Part shown: positions 1-10,728 of the stretch, in pieces | How positions within the stretch are numbered: the stretch's first letter is position 1 | Layout: each line of letters begins with the position of its first letter | Assembly: GCA_034687125.1 (NCBI GenBank) | Contig: JAQGBZ010000057.1 | Location: 1-64,000, forward strand | Direction of reading: 5' to 3' | DNA: 64,000 bases | Origin: Neelides folsomi | Lineage: Eukaryota > Arthropoda > Collembola > Neelipleona > Neelidae | Translations under genes and position numbers: made by a program | The notes under the pieces: model-generated | Told to the model about the DNA's origin: nothing | Seen by the model: only the letters and a program-made list of their open reading frames with translations | Database searches by the model: none

Positions 1-628
1 ATTTTAATATAAAATCAACAGTAAATTCCTTTTTGGGCATTTTAAATATAAATATTTAAAGGAAAATGTGATAAAAAATGTGTACTATACGTTGTATATT
101 ATGCGCTTTTGCTATTAACATACAATATGTACCCGGGTACCCGGATATCTTTAAATAAAATTGCTTCACCCACCGGATATCTTTCTGACCCGGATATCTT
201 TCGGGTCCCGGATATCTTTCGGCCAATGACGGTACTCAACTTTTTACTCCTTGCTTTAAAGTGTCGAATGATTAAATAGTGTCAAATCATCTTTACACAC
301 CCACGCGCGAGTTCATCAAATTATCCTTTAAAAACAATTTAACCAAGCTTAAAATGAATTTTAATGAATGAATAACATATCATCAAAAATTAGTTATACT
401 AATAAATTTAGATTGGCTATCTGAGAAATTCCCTGTTAAAAACATAGAAAATTATTTAATCTTAAAGATCAAATCATCAATAACTATACCCAAAGAAGAA
501 ACGTAAAAATGTATCTAATAAGGTTAAAGTCGTTTAAAGATACAAATATAGCCATTTGAGCATTATGTGAAAGAGAAAGGGATCTCTGAGATTTTCTCAT
601 AGAAACATCCAAGGGGACGATTCGTTGT
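1..628. other. Upstream intergenic DNA with no gene seen
   Basis: AT-rich sequence without a convincing open frame. It holds a cluster of short direct repeats (listed separately, 141-219). The upstream part of the UBE2R transcript probably begins after about 600, where the base composition turns GC-richer. Confidence 0.5.
141..219. repeat. Four copies of CCGGATATCTTT
   Basis: The 12-mer CCGGATATCTTT occurs at 141-152, 173-184, 190-201 and 208-219. Start-to-start spacing is 32, 17 and 18 bp. The last two copies are extended to CCCGGATATCTTTCGG. The motif contains the palindrome GATATC. Function is unknown; it could be a decayed minisatellite or a cluster of protein-binding sites. Confidence 0.85.
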
Positions 629-998
629 GTGATATTTTTCTTATTCCATTCTCATTGTAAGATCTCCTTGGGCTGCTTGAGGTTGAGATCCACAGAGGGT
701 GCGGCCAGAGGGAAAGTCTCTGCCGTCCGCCACGAAAATCTTCCTCAGCTGTGTGGAGGAACTACGTCCCCGCCTGGACCCGCCCGCACCCGCCCTCGTC
801 CTTATCTCACGCTTTGCTGACTCTCCTCGACCTCGCCGTCGTCCTTTCGTGGGCCGTCGCGGACAACCAGGCCCTTTGAGCCCATCTGATACTTGCGAGA
901 GGTAATTCCCCCCTTTGGCCCCTCGACAATGAGAAAATGGGCTCATGATCTTTTAATGATCTTGATTCAATTCTGCAGCAGTCACCGTGGCCTTGAGG

Positions 999-2024
999 AT
1001 GAGCGGGGTGAGTTCGTCGTCGCAGAGCTCGAGCGCTGTCCGAGCCCTGGCGATGGAATACAAGGGGATTTTGGACGAGCCAATCGAAGGCTTCCGTGTC
1101 CGACTCCTCAATGATGACAATTTGTTCGACTGGGAAGTCGCGATCTTCGGTCCTCCTGACACGCTTTACCAGGGTGGATACTTCAAGGCACACATACGGT
1201 TTCCGTCGGATTATCCCTACTCGCCTCCAACCGTCAGATTCCAAACCAAAGTTTGGCATCCCAACGTCTACGAGGTAATTAAGAAATAAGAAATTATTGA
1301 TGACCTTGCCAATATCTCTTTGTTCTAATTTTTGCAAATTGTTCAATTTTTTATTTTTGCATTGCAGAATGGGGATTTGTGCATTTCCATATTGCATCCA
1401 CCAGTAGATGATCCTCAGAGCGGAGAGATGCCTTGCGAACGATGGAATCCAACACAGAACGTGAGGACGATTCTCCTCTCTGTTGTCTCCCTCCTCAACG
1501 AGCCGAATACGTCGTCCCCCGCTAATGTCGATGCTTCTGTCATGTACCGGAAATGGAAAGAATCAAAGGGAAAGGACAAGGAATATGAGAACATCATAAA
1601 GTAATTTGTTATATTTATTTTGAATTAATATTTTGATTATTAGCCATAAACCATAAATAAAAATCAGGTGTTATTTATTTTTAATTTATTTTAATACTGA
1701 CCATGAAACAAGTTTAATTTTTATAATATTCAAGTACATTTAATTTTAATGATGCAATCTTATCATTTATTTAATTGTAAAATTTTAAATTGTTATAGGA
1801 AGCAAGTGGCGCTATCGAAGGTAGAGGCTGATAAAGACCTAGTTACGGTCCCGACCACGTTAGAAGACTACATCCTCAAGGCGAAGCCTCCAGAGCATAA
1901 TTTGGAAATGACGGACTTCTACGACGATGATTATGACCTCGACAACGATGATGATGAGGGAGATGAAGGGGAAGAAGCCCCGAACCACTATGATGACGAC
2001 TCAGGAAACGGCGGAGACTCATAA
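999..2024 (+). CDS. UBE2R: Ubiquitin-conjugating enzyme E2 R (Cdc34 family)
   Basis: Cdc34-type E2 enzyme, which passes ubiquitin to substrates of SCF (cullin-RING) ligases. Three exons, 999-1274, 1368-1600 and 1799-2024, join in phase to give 244 residues, close to the usual 236-238. The UBC fold is complete: WHPNVYENGDLC carries the HPN motif and the catalytic Cys, and the family-specific acidic loop insertion [11 protein letters not shown] follows, then [15 protein letters not shown]. The C-terminal tail is strongly acidic ([18 protein letters not shown]), as in Cdc34, where it docks on the cullin basic canyon. I chose the ATG at 999, which opens [11 protein letters not shown]. An in-frame GTG lies 12 bp upstream but is not a likely start. 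A probable 5' UTR intron runs 902-978 (GTAATT to TTCTGCAG). Confidence 0.95.
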
Positions 2025-2576
2025 ATTAAATTATAAATCCACATGCCGAAACACACGCCGGATTCGTCAATTGAAGTGATAAAAAATTTAAAAGTATTCT
2101 TTATTTAACTATCCATAAGTGAAATAAAAAAATCTTTCATTGTCATCCATAATTCATAATTAAAAGCCTCTTTTCCCAAGAAATCTTGTCTATCTGATTT
2201 ATTCGGTCGGGTCACCTCATCTTTGTTCACTCGTAAAATAAATCCAATATATTATAATTATACCAATTTACTATTTTTTAAAAACAATTTATGATAATCA
2301 CTGATTCATGGTCATACTTAAAACATTGTTAAATTTACTCTTAATTTATTTGAAATTATCCAATAATTATAAATTGGTCATTAGCTTGTTAAGGATTTAG
2401 TCGATATACGAAATTGAAAACGCTGTGTAACTTTAATTGTAATTACATTTACCTTTAATTAACTTGAAATATTTGATTGTGGGTTGAATGTATCCGAAGG
2501 AACATTTTTACACTTACTTTTATTTATAAATCAAATTACTCGAATATTTACAAAAATAAAGATTTTAAAAGGTAAA
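2025..2576. other. Intergenic, UBE2R 3' UTR and spacer
   Basis: AT-rich. An AATAAA hexamer in GAAATAAAAAAAT near 2122 could end the UBE2R transcript. I see no coding exon here before the secreted-protein gene that starts at 2577. Confidence 0.5.
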
Positions 2577-3622
2577 ATGAACCGAAGTTGGATCTTATTT
2601 AGTCTTTTGAGCATAATTGTGTCTTTGGACGCTCGGACGAGTAAAAGGTGATAATTTAAACAATATAACAACATACGAGTAATTAAGAATTTTAATTTAA
2701 TTACCACCAACCTTAAATTAACATCAAATTCCTTTTAAATAGGGAAGACGATAAATATGGTCAGTATGAGCTAAGAAAGAAGCGAGATTCAATAGACGAC
2801 CTTCACTCTGTACATATTACAAACCTTTTAATTATTGATTGATTTTGATTACATAATAAAACAATAAACATAAGATATGACTAAAAGAATATTAAAGCTT
2901 ATAGAATTTTTAGCCGACAATAGATCCCTTAGCAGAGATAGCCCTTGGCTCAGCACCAATCTTTCGTCGTAAAAAAAGGGACGGCGATAACGATGAGGTA
3001 AAAATACATAATAATATATAAATATACACATTTGTATAATTTGTATTTAAAATATAAAGTACCATTTTAGTATAAACTTTAGTTAAACCACTTTGTTAAA
3101 CTTGAACAGAACGATGATGAACGGCAATTTCATGAAAAAAAAGCTGCTGGTGATTCAATTAAATCAGCAGGATATTCAATCCAAGCAGCCGCTCACGATA
3201 TTGAAGCCTCATCTGGTCGAGGGTTCAAAGGTCGAAATCAAGAAAGTTACAACACCGAAAACAATTACCGAGAAAACAACGAGAACAACTACCGAGGTGG
3301 CTACCAAACAATGAGAAAAACGATCGTTGACCAAGAATCACAAGAGTCGACAGAAGACGACGACGGCTACTCCAACAATACAGAAGATAGCGAGACTAAC
3401 AATGAGACGAGTAAGAGTCAATCAGACAATGGCCCATTGAATAAAATATTGGCCAAATCCTCGGCATTAGCAGAAGAAATCTCCACAGTTTTTAAAATCC
3501 TCCGAAAACGAGAAGAGCAACTAATGACAGAAATGGAGAATCTGAAGAAAGATGTTAAGAAGGCAATCAGAGTTTTGAAATCAGCGGAAGACGCTGCTTC
3601 AAAGAATAAAAACGAGCAGTAG
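2577..3622 (+). CDS. Secreted precursor with basic cleavage sites, unrecognised
   Basis: I do not recognise this gene. Four exons join in one frame: 2577-2647, 2743-2809, 2914-2997 and 3110-3622, giving 244 residues. All three introns are GT-AG and phase-consistent. It opens with a signal peptide (MNRSWILFSLLSIIVSLDA). Two furin-like basic sites follow, LRKKRD in exon 2 and FRRKKRD at the end of exon 3. The middle is rich in Asn, Tyr, Glu and Gly (NNYRENNENNYRGGYQ), then acidic and Ser/Thr-rich (QESTEDDDGYSNNTEDSET). The last 70 residues look like an amphipathic helix or coiled coil (AEEISTVFKILRKREEQL...). It could be a peptide-hormone precursor, a silk- or matrix-like protein, or another lineage-specific secreted protein. 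The short exons 2 and 3 are the least certain part. Confidence 0.65.
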
Positions 3623-3817
3623 AGAAAAAGATGAGATGAAAGAGATGAAAAAATACAAAGTGTAAAGAGAGAGGTGTAGATCATTTTAATAAATGAAGTA
3701 ATAAAAGAGTAAGAAACGGTCTTGTTGAGATTTGGTTCCTTCGGGGTCAATTCCCTTTGGATTTCATCCGAGTAAAGAGAGATGATGGAAGCGTGGCGGA
3801 AGATGTCTTTTGTACCC

Positions 3818-6800
3818 TCAGAGGCGGTCGAGGCGGAAGGCGTCTTCGGCATTTGGGTCGGAAAGGACGAGGCCGTCGGGGTCGGAGAGGAGATGAAGGC
3901 TGTCTGGGTCAAGGGGTCCAAGTCCCTCACGAAGTGCCAATGCCGCCGCTTCGCTTCCAAAGAATTCTTCAAGCGGTTCGGCTCGCATCTCAGGAAAATC
4001 ACTACCCATGAACTCTTTAAAATTCAAAAACATTCCCATTTAAAACCCCTAACATTCAATGGCTTAAAAATTACAATAAATAAATATTCGCTAATGTTTA
4101 GATCTTAATATTATGCAAATGTGAATAGTCTCATTAACAAGTGGTCATTACCCGTAAAAATAATTTCTGGTATGGAAGAAGGCGTATTTGGAGTTTGAGG
4201 TTGAGGATGATGAGGAGAAATTTGTCCAATACCGGCAGTTGATCCCGTTGGGATCCCTCCTTGGTAAGGGACATAGGGGTAGGAAGAGACCATGCCGCCG
4301 CCCTGAGCAAAACAACGTTAGGTTTTCCTTGCCCTCCCCACCCAATTAATAGCGTAAATAAATAAAAAAAAAAGTAAATTAAAAACCTGCCAAGTTACAG
4401 GCACTCTCTCGGCACAGTTATTATCCATCTAGAGAAATAAGCAGGGTAAGAAGACGACCACAACAACAACCCTCCATGCCTACTCACCATGGAGAAGTGC
4501 TCAAAGTGCTGCTGAAGTGCTTGAGCTTGTTGGCTCAAGTAAAAAGACTCGGAATTTGGCTGTGCTCCTCCTGGACTCGCTGGCCCACTCAGTTGACCAT
4601 CCAATGGACTCCCACTCCGAGGAAACTATTTCATTAGCACAAAATTTTTCAAATCTTATCCAATATTAATAATTAAATCATATTCCTTGAAAAATAAATG
4701 AAAAGTAATAAATGTAAGTTAAAAAAATAAAAGAATTACTGGCGAGGGTGAATTTTGAGGACTAGGTCTTGGAGGTGTCCGATAGGCGTACCTCTACATA
4801 TAATAATAATAATGAACAAATGAAATAAAAAACAAAAGGAACCAACTGATAAAAATATAAACAAAGTTAAATCAAAATAAACTCAAAACACTCCGGCACT
4901 CACATTCGGATTCTGCTCTGCAAAATTGTGGAATGTGGAGGAGGCTGAATTGCTGTTCACACCAAGTCCATCAAGTAGGTTGGGTTGAACGAGGAGCTGC
5001 TGAGGACTCACACTTGTTGGGGAATATGTCACGGAACTCCCCGTGAGCGGACTCTGGAATATTCAAAAAAAAATTCAATAAGATTCAAACATTAAATAGT
5101 ATAACACATTTAACAATAATTTTATTATATTACGAGTTAATTAAATTACCGTTGAGTAAGGTGATTGGTTTTGTGGCTCGTCAATGTCGACTGGATTTTG
5201 GAGCGGTGGCGGGAATTGGAACTGAGTGAGGTCCGGAAGCGAACCAGTCGAAACAGACTGAGGAATCTCCAAAAGACCGCTCATGTCCATTACTTTCTGA
5301 TCAAATGAGTTCTTAATGGATTCATCCGACGAGTCCGGCACCGTCGATGGAATCATAAGGGAGTTGAGAGCCGAGTCAGAATTCGCCCTCCGCCATGAAC
5401 TGTCTAAAATGTCGAAGAAATCGTCTGAAGACAAGAATCTTCATTTTACATCATGTGAGCAAAATCTTTTATATTTCGAACAATTGATTCATTTTATTGT
5501 AAATTGATCTAAATATCTATTCTTATCATTGACCATTATTATCATAATACAATAAATATATAATCAATACCCATAGGGGGTGAGAGGTAGTTGGTCATGA
5601 GCAGGTTGTTCGATCCCGAGTGCCCATGAGACATATTTGGTGAGGCGTAAGGGGTTGCTTCGACTCGGCGGTTTGGTGAAGACCGCACCGGCCCGATTGA
5701 ACTCCGTGATGCATTTCGGGGTGATGAGGAAGGCGTGTAAAGTCGCTGGCCACTCTGGAAAAAATTGATATATTTATTTCATCGTTCTCACTCATTTCCC
5801 TGTTTGCTCTCCTGTGGTTGTTATCATCGCCAATGTACTCAGGTGGGCTCGATGGCCTTCAAAACATCCCTTCTAACCCTACATGAAAAACTCGTTTTCC
5901 TCACTCATACTCTTCTAGAAAAAATGCCATTTATCGCGAATTCAACATCTCTCTTTCAATTTTGTTATATTCGTCACCCATACTCGTGTTAGCTATCATT
6001 TCCAACATTATTGGAAGAGATACAGCTCACTGGGACGTACTTCGTCTCGGGCTCATGACGGGAATAATTGGGATATGTGAGGTAGATGTGCCTTCCTTCC
6101 CCACAACAAAGATTTTTTTGCTAACAGACTCGCTCGTCCGTTTCAAAGAAATCTCTCGCTAATAAAATAAGATGAAGAAATGACCAGGGTCAGACTAAAT
6201 TCCATTAACGCTCATCAAACAAACTCATCATCTATATAATTGTAATACCCCATTTTTCTTGGAATTAAGAAACGTGAATTTGAAAGAGTCTAAGACTAAA
6301 GAAGTTAAAAGTGTTTAATTATCATAACTTAATTACCCTTTTGTATTGTAGAATATTTTGAGAGATACTTTATTAGGTTTGTATCTTATTTGATTATGGG
6401 GTTTTCAGTCTTCTCAGTGTTATAGATATTATACTCTATTGTACTAAAATTAAAAGAACTTAAATTACTAATGACTAACGGGTATTGCGTCTAGTTTAAT
6501 TATCTTTTAAAGTTAGTGGTAAAAGTAAAAAATATTTAAATTTCATGTATGAAAGTGTTAAAATTAAAGATAATACAACCCGGAACATGAGAAACCTTTA
6601 CATAAAATAATCAATTGTAATAGAATAAAGATGAAAGAGAAAAGTTATCTTGTTCATTTTTAGTGAAATGAAGCGAAATCTTAAACTATGAAACCAATTT
6701 ACCATATCATTATTCATATCATCATACATAATCTCTATTCATTTTACTAATCTCGTTATCACCTTTCCACTACATTCGAATTTTTACATAATTCTAATAC

Positions 6801-8595
6801 AATATAATGTAAAACTATAAAGTTAAATGCAGTGAATAATAAAAGAGTGAATGAGAATTCAAAATAATGATAATGATATAAAATAAAATATGTGTATTGT
6901 ATGTTGTATTACCTATGTATACATATTATGTAAGTATGTACAACGCACAAAAATATTATATCGTATTAAATTGTATAACAAGATTTATTATTTGAGTAAT
7001 CCGTTTCATTAAATCAAATTAAACTGAATTGTTGAAAATTGCACCATGTTTGGAATTTCTGAATTTATTAGATAATTCACAATTCCATTTCTTATTATTA
7101 ATTGAGTAAATAGAAAAATATTTCTGCTTATAAAACATAAACCTCCTTGCTCCTTATAAAATAAATATAATATTTAGTCTGTACATTATATTGTATAGCA
7201 AGTTTCATTTTTCAATCGCAGAAGAATTAAATTCTACAACTTTCGTCAGTGTTATTTATCACTCCATCACATGATTTTTATCAATTCCAATAAAGGTAGG
7301 AAATGAAGCCAAGTCGGGCAATCAAAATGATAAGAATCCAGAAAGATTAAAAATTTTGATCCAGCGTGTAGTTGAGGAAAGTGCAATCACACGTACAAGC
7401 AAATGAGATATCATAGTTAAATTTTATTAAAATGATACCCGATTCTTATTTATAACCCTTCAGTAAATAGTTCGCTATACCTGTGTATGAAATGAAAGAT
7501 ATTTCTTTTCATCAAAACACATAATATAAAAGTGTAAAAGAATATAAAGAGAGAATTACCCTTAGAATTAGAATACTTGCCATATCAAGGTCCTTACTAT
7601 TATTTTCAAGGTCATGAACACGAAGAAATTAGCCTATCATTTATCATACATAGGTTGGTGAAGCTCATTACGACGCTCTTTTCCCATCTCTCATTATGCC
7701 TCTCTTTATATTATATGAAAATTTATTATGAATTTATTATAATGTGTTATAAAATCATCAACGTGTCTTTACGTTTGATCCTCAATGGTGGATAAAATGA
7801 GAAATTAATCCTATTACAACAATGTAAATAAGAAGCGAAGAAAGGAAAAGTAAAGTAGGTAATTGGATGAAGGTAATTTCATTTCCTGCCTCATCATCCT
7901 CCTCAAATTATTTTATACACACATGAACTCTTCCTCTACTTCATCATCATTGTCAAGTGCAAAATTGAGTTAAAGTAGGAAATTTAAAGAGTAAATCGTC
8001 CATTAAAGATGTACTATACTACGCATAATCTTGTTAAACCCTCTTAAGCTCCCAGTCTGGGTCTCCCAATCTCCAATCTTCACATTGAAAGATACAGGCC
8101 TTTGGAGTAGGGGGACTCTTCTGTATCAAATTAATCAAACACGCGGCGACCATGTGATAATAAATATTGACCAAACATCGAACAAGTTTCGTTAATTATT
8201 TGAGTAATTTCTGACTAAGAAGAAGAACCATTAATTATGAATTCAACAAGGTTCGGTATTTAAAGGCTGAATTTGAGGGATCAATCGCTTAAATGCGTGT
8301 CGGACTGGAAAAGATAAATAGAAGAATTGGGAGGGAAACGGATCATTTTTACCTTGTCTTGATGATGGGCCATTTGATTGACATTAGGAAGAGATCCACC
8401 GCGGTAGGCTGACAAGTTCGGGAGATGAAGGGCGGAGGCCTTTGGCGGGACGGGTAGTGGGTTCGAAGGCGGGGTTGGCTTTGTCGTGACGTCCATGACC
8501 TCCTTCATGATCTGGTCGAAGGCGGCCTTCTCCTCCGCCTCCCTCTGCTTGTGGAGGGCGATCTTCTCGGAGAACTTCCGAGGATTACTCGCCAT
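3818..8595 (-). CDS. CRTC: CREB-regulated transcription coactivator (CRTC/TORC)
   Basis: Coactivator that binds CREB bZIP and drives cAMP-responsive genes. SIK/AMPK kinases phosphorylate it and hold it in the cytoplasm; calcineurin releases it. Nine exons on the minus strand: 8353-8595, 5571-5754, 5150-5424, 4904-5053, 4740-4793, 4488-4625, 4387-4428, 4152-4302 and 3818-4014. All join in phase and give 477 residues. Seen: the N-terminal CREB-binding helix (NPRKFSEKIALHKQ) with GGSLPNVNQ; RLYTPSSSPRN; the SIK/14-3-3 site SWRRANSDSALNS, matching mammalian CRTC2 Ser171; GSLPDLTQFQFPPPL; a Gln-rich stretch (LSQQAQALQQHFEHF); and the C-terminal activation domain (DPDSLHLLSDPDGLVLSDP, ending FRLDRL). 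Intron 1 is 2.6 kb; the other introns are about 80-150 bp. The gene is head to head with MAIP1. Confidence 0.96.
5755..8352 (-). other. CRTC intron 1 (2.6 kb)
   Basis: By far the longest CRTC intron and strongly AT-rich. I found no convincing coding exon on either strand. Short open frames such as 7577-7795 look like chance. Its size and its position next to the first coding exon make it a place where enhancers or an alternative promoter could sit, but I see no specific site. Confidence 0.6.
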
Positions 8596-8708
8596 CGTGG
8601 GTCAGTGGCGATTCAAAGACGGAGGGTCATCCCTTGTCCTCGGAGGTCACTGTGCCACTGAGCTGCCTCCAACTTCTTCCCTCAATATGGAGGGGAGGAG
8701 GGGGAAAC

Positions 8709-8718
8709 GCGCATGCGC
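8709..8718. promoter_or_regulatory. NRF1-type palindrome GCGCATGCGC
   Basis: The perfect palindrome GCGCATGCGC lies 12 bp before the MAIP1 ATG (8730) and about 115 bp from the CRTC ATG (8595). It matches the core of the NRF1 (fly erect wing) site, which in animals often drives nuclear genes for mitochondria. That fits MAIP1. The site sits in a 134-bp divergent promoter. Confidence 0.65.
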
Positions 8719-8729
8719 CCACTGCCGCC

Positions 8730-9873
8730 ATGACGCTCCTCCGACCCCCGATTCTCCGGGCATTAATTAAACCCGCCGTTACCCGCCGGCTCTTCGCGAC
8801 CCTCCCGCAGCTCATGAACTTCCCCCCCATAGTGGTACCGAAATTGTCAAATAGTCTGAGGAATTGGTTCTTTGTTAACTTCGTCATTCGGCCGTATATG
8901 GATAAGGACTTTACAGTGGAGGATTTTTCCAAAGGCGCCAACCAGGTTCGTCATAAGATCAACCTTTTAACCTTTTTATCAAACTCGTGTTAAGGATCAT
9001 TTATAAGCTATATAGTATGGATCATTTATAAATTGTAATTTGGATCATTGCCTATTTACGATTGTCAAAATAAATGGGTCTTTTTGTTATTCCATTGAAA
9101 AGTGATAAGGATGAGTCACGAAAGAGAGATTACTTTATTTGATCAAAATAAAGAGTTGCATTGTTGCATATGTGTAATTTTTAATTAATGTTTTTATTTT
9201 AGGCGATCTGCATCGTTTCACACAAGTTGGCTCAAGGGAAGTATGATGAATTGGAATCCGATGGCCTTGTCTCGCCTGATGCCATTTCAGAACTTAAGAA
9301 AACCGTCCCACAACTTTCCGTTTCACAACTTAATTACTTACCAATAAATGAAGTAAGCATTTATATAAATTGAACAATTTATTATGCAATGTTAATATAG
9401 AATAAATTGTGCTATACACTTATTAAAAGTTAAAACAATAATGAACAGAGTTAACCTTTTATTTTTCCAGGAAGACATAGTTTTTTCATTTCTTTACCAA
9501 ATTGGAATAATTCTTCCTGATGAACCGCCAATCGAAAGTAATTTCACTACTTAAATTAATCATCTTTAACCACACTATAAACTATAAAATAGTCGCTAAT
9601 TATGTTAAAATTTTAGGAGAAGGTGATAAACCCGCTCAAATTCGTCATGTTGAAATCACCGTCGTCGCTCAGATAATGCGAGATTATAAGGCCAAGTTAG
9701 AGGAGAATAAAGACGCATTTTCATTCATTAAGTACGCTAGTGGTCAAGCGGGCATAAATGATATGGTGATTTGCAACTATCGGTTCTTCCGTAATTTCAC
9801 GGCTGGTGCAACCGACCCTTCTTGGACTATTAATTTAGTTAACCATTTTCTCGTCTCGGATATGAATCAATAA
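8730..9873 (+). CDS. MAIP1: m-AAA protease-interacting protein 1, mitochondrial
   Basis: Mitochondrial matrix protein of the TIM44-like fold. In mammals it helps sort and protect EMRE and binds the m-AAA protease. Four exons, 8730-8945, 9203-9352, 9471-9537 and 9617-9873, join in phase to give 229 residues. The N-terminus is a clear mitochondrial presequence (MTLLRPPILRALIKPAVTRR). Then comes NSLRNWFFVNFVIRPYMDKD, which fits the family's start of the globular domain, and the C-terminal block ends PSWTINLVNHFLVSD, again like MAIP1. The start has a strong Kozak context (GCCGCCATGA). It is shorter than the human protein (291 aa), mainly at the N-terminus. The call rests on motif memory, not on a search. 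Confidence 0.82.
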
Positions 9874-10728
9874 TCATAATTATTAATTAATTTAACAAAT
9901 TGTACATACTATTTTAAACGATTATTTATTACGCAATTCGCGAAGATGATGTGCAAATATGTCATTAAATAATATATCAATGTTCTTCGTAGGACTCTAC
10001 ACAAGAGAATTACATATTTATTTATTTATTTATGTATCATATAAAACGAGATTACAAAAAAGTTGAAATTCAGACGTATATATTACTTATTACGCAATAT
10101 TATATATTTCCTCAAGTTGTAATCATAAAATAATAGTCTATGTAAAGATATATTACAATAATAGTTATTTAACTATTATTCGATTACAAAGCAGTCACAA
10201 TGTAATAAATAAACACAAAGTCTTTTATACAAGTACGCGAATAATCATATGAATTTATTTCTACTTTTGCGCATTGCCTAAACATCAACTTTTACAGTGA
10301 TTAGTTTAATTATGTTAGGAGAAAATATTATGTCATTGTTAGTATTAAGTGTACTCACTCTATCGCATTTTTCATTTAGGCCTCGAAAAGCTACTAGAGC
10401 TAAGCGAAAAAAAATTAGAAGATTTTTTATTTTTAATGAGATTCACCCATCTTGTACATTTAAGTATGTATTTAACTATTTCTATGTTTCTATAAGTGAA
10501 GAAATGAAACCTTTGGTGCATGTTGTCTCGAGAGAGAGAGAGATTACTTTGTACAATGATACTTAATGTCTTTCGGGATTCTTGGAAAGGCACTCATAAT
10601 ATAAAATAAACCTTCTTATTGCTTGAGTATTCGTATTGGAGGCATTTAAAAATCCGTGAGGGCATTTAAATAGTTAATAATAATAAAGTCGACTAGAATC
10701 CCTCAAAATCATATTATGTTCAGTCTTG
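9874..10728. other. Intergenic, MAIP1 3' side to Sema 3' side
   Basis: Between two convergent genes. It holds a TTTA run at about 10018-10033 and an AG run at about 10530-10542. The open frame at 10297-10566 shows no coding character that I trust. Confidence 0.5.

Noticed and set aside
641-1397. Open frames on the minus strand over UBE2R
   Set aside because: They are antisense shadows of the UBE2R exons and carry no domain.
3418-4002. 194-residue minus-strand frame
   Set aside because: It overlaps both the secreted-precursor exon 4 (+) and the last CRTC exon (-) in a different frame; the CRTC C-terminal motif fixes the real frame.
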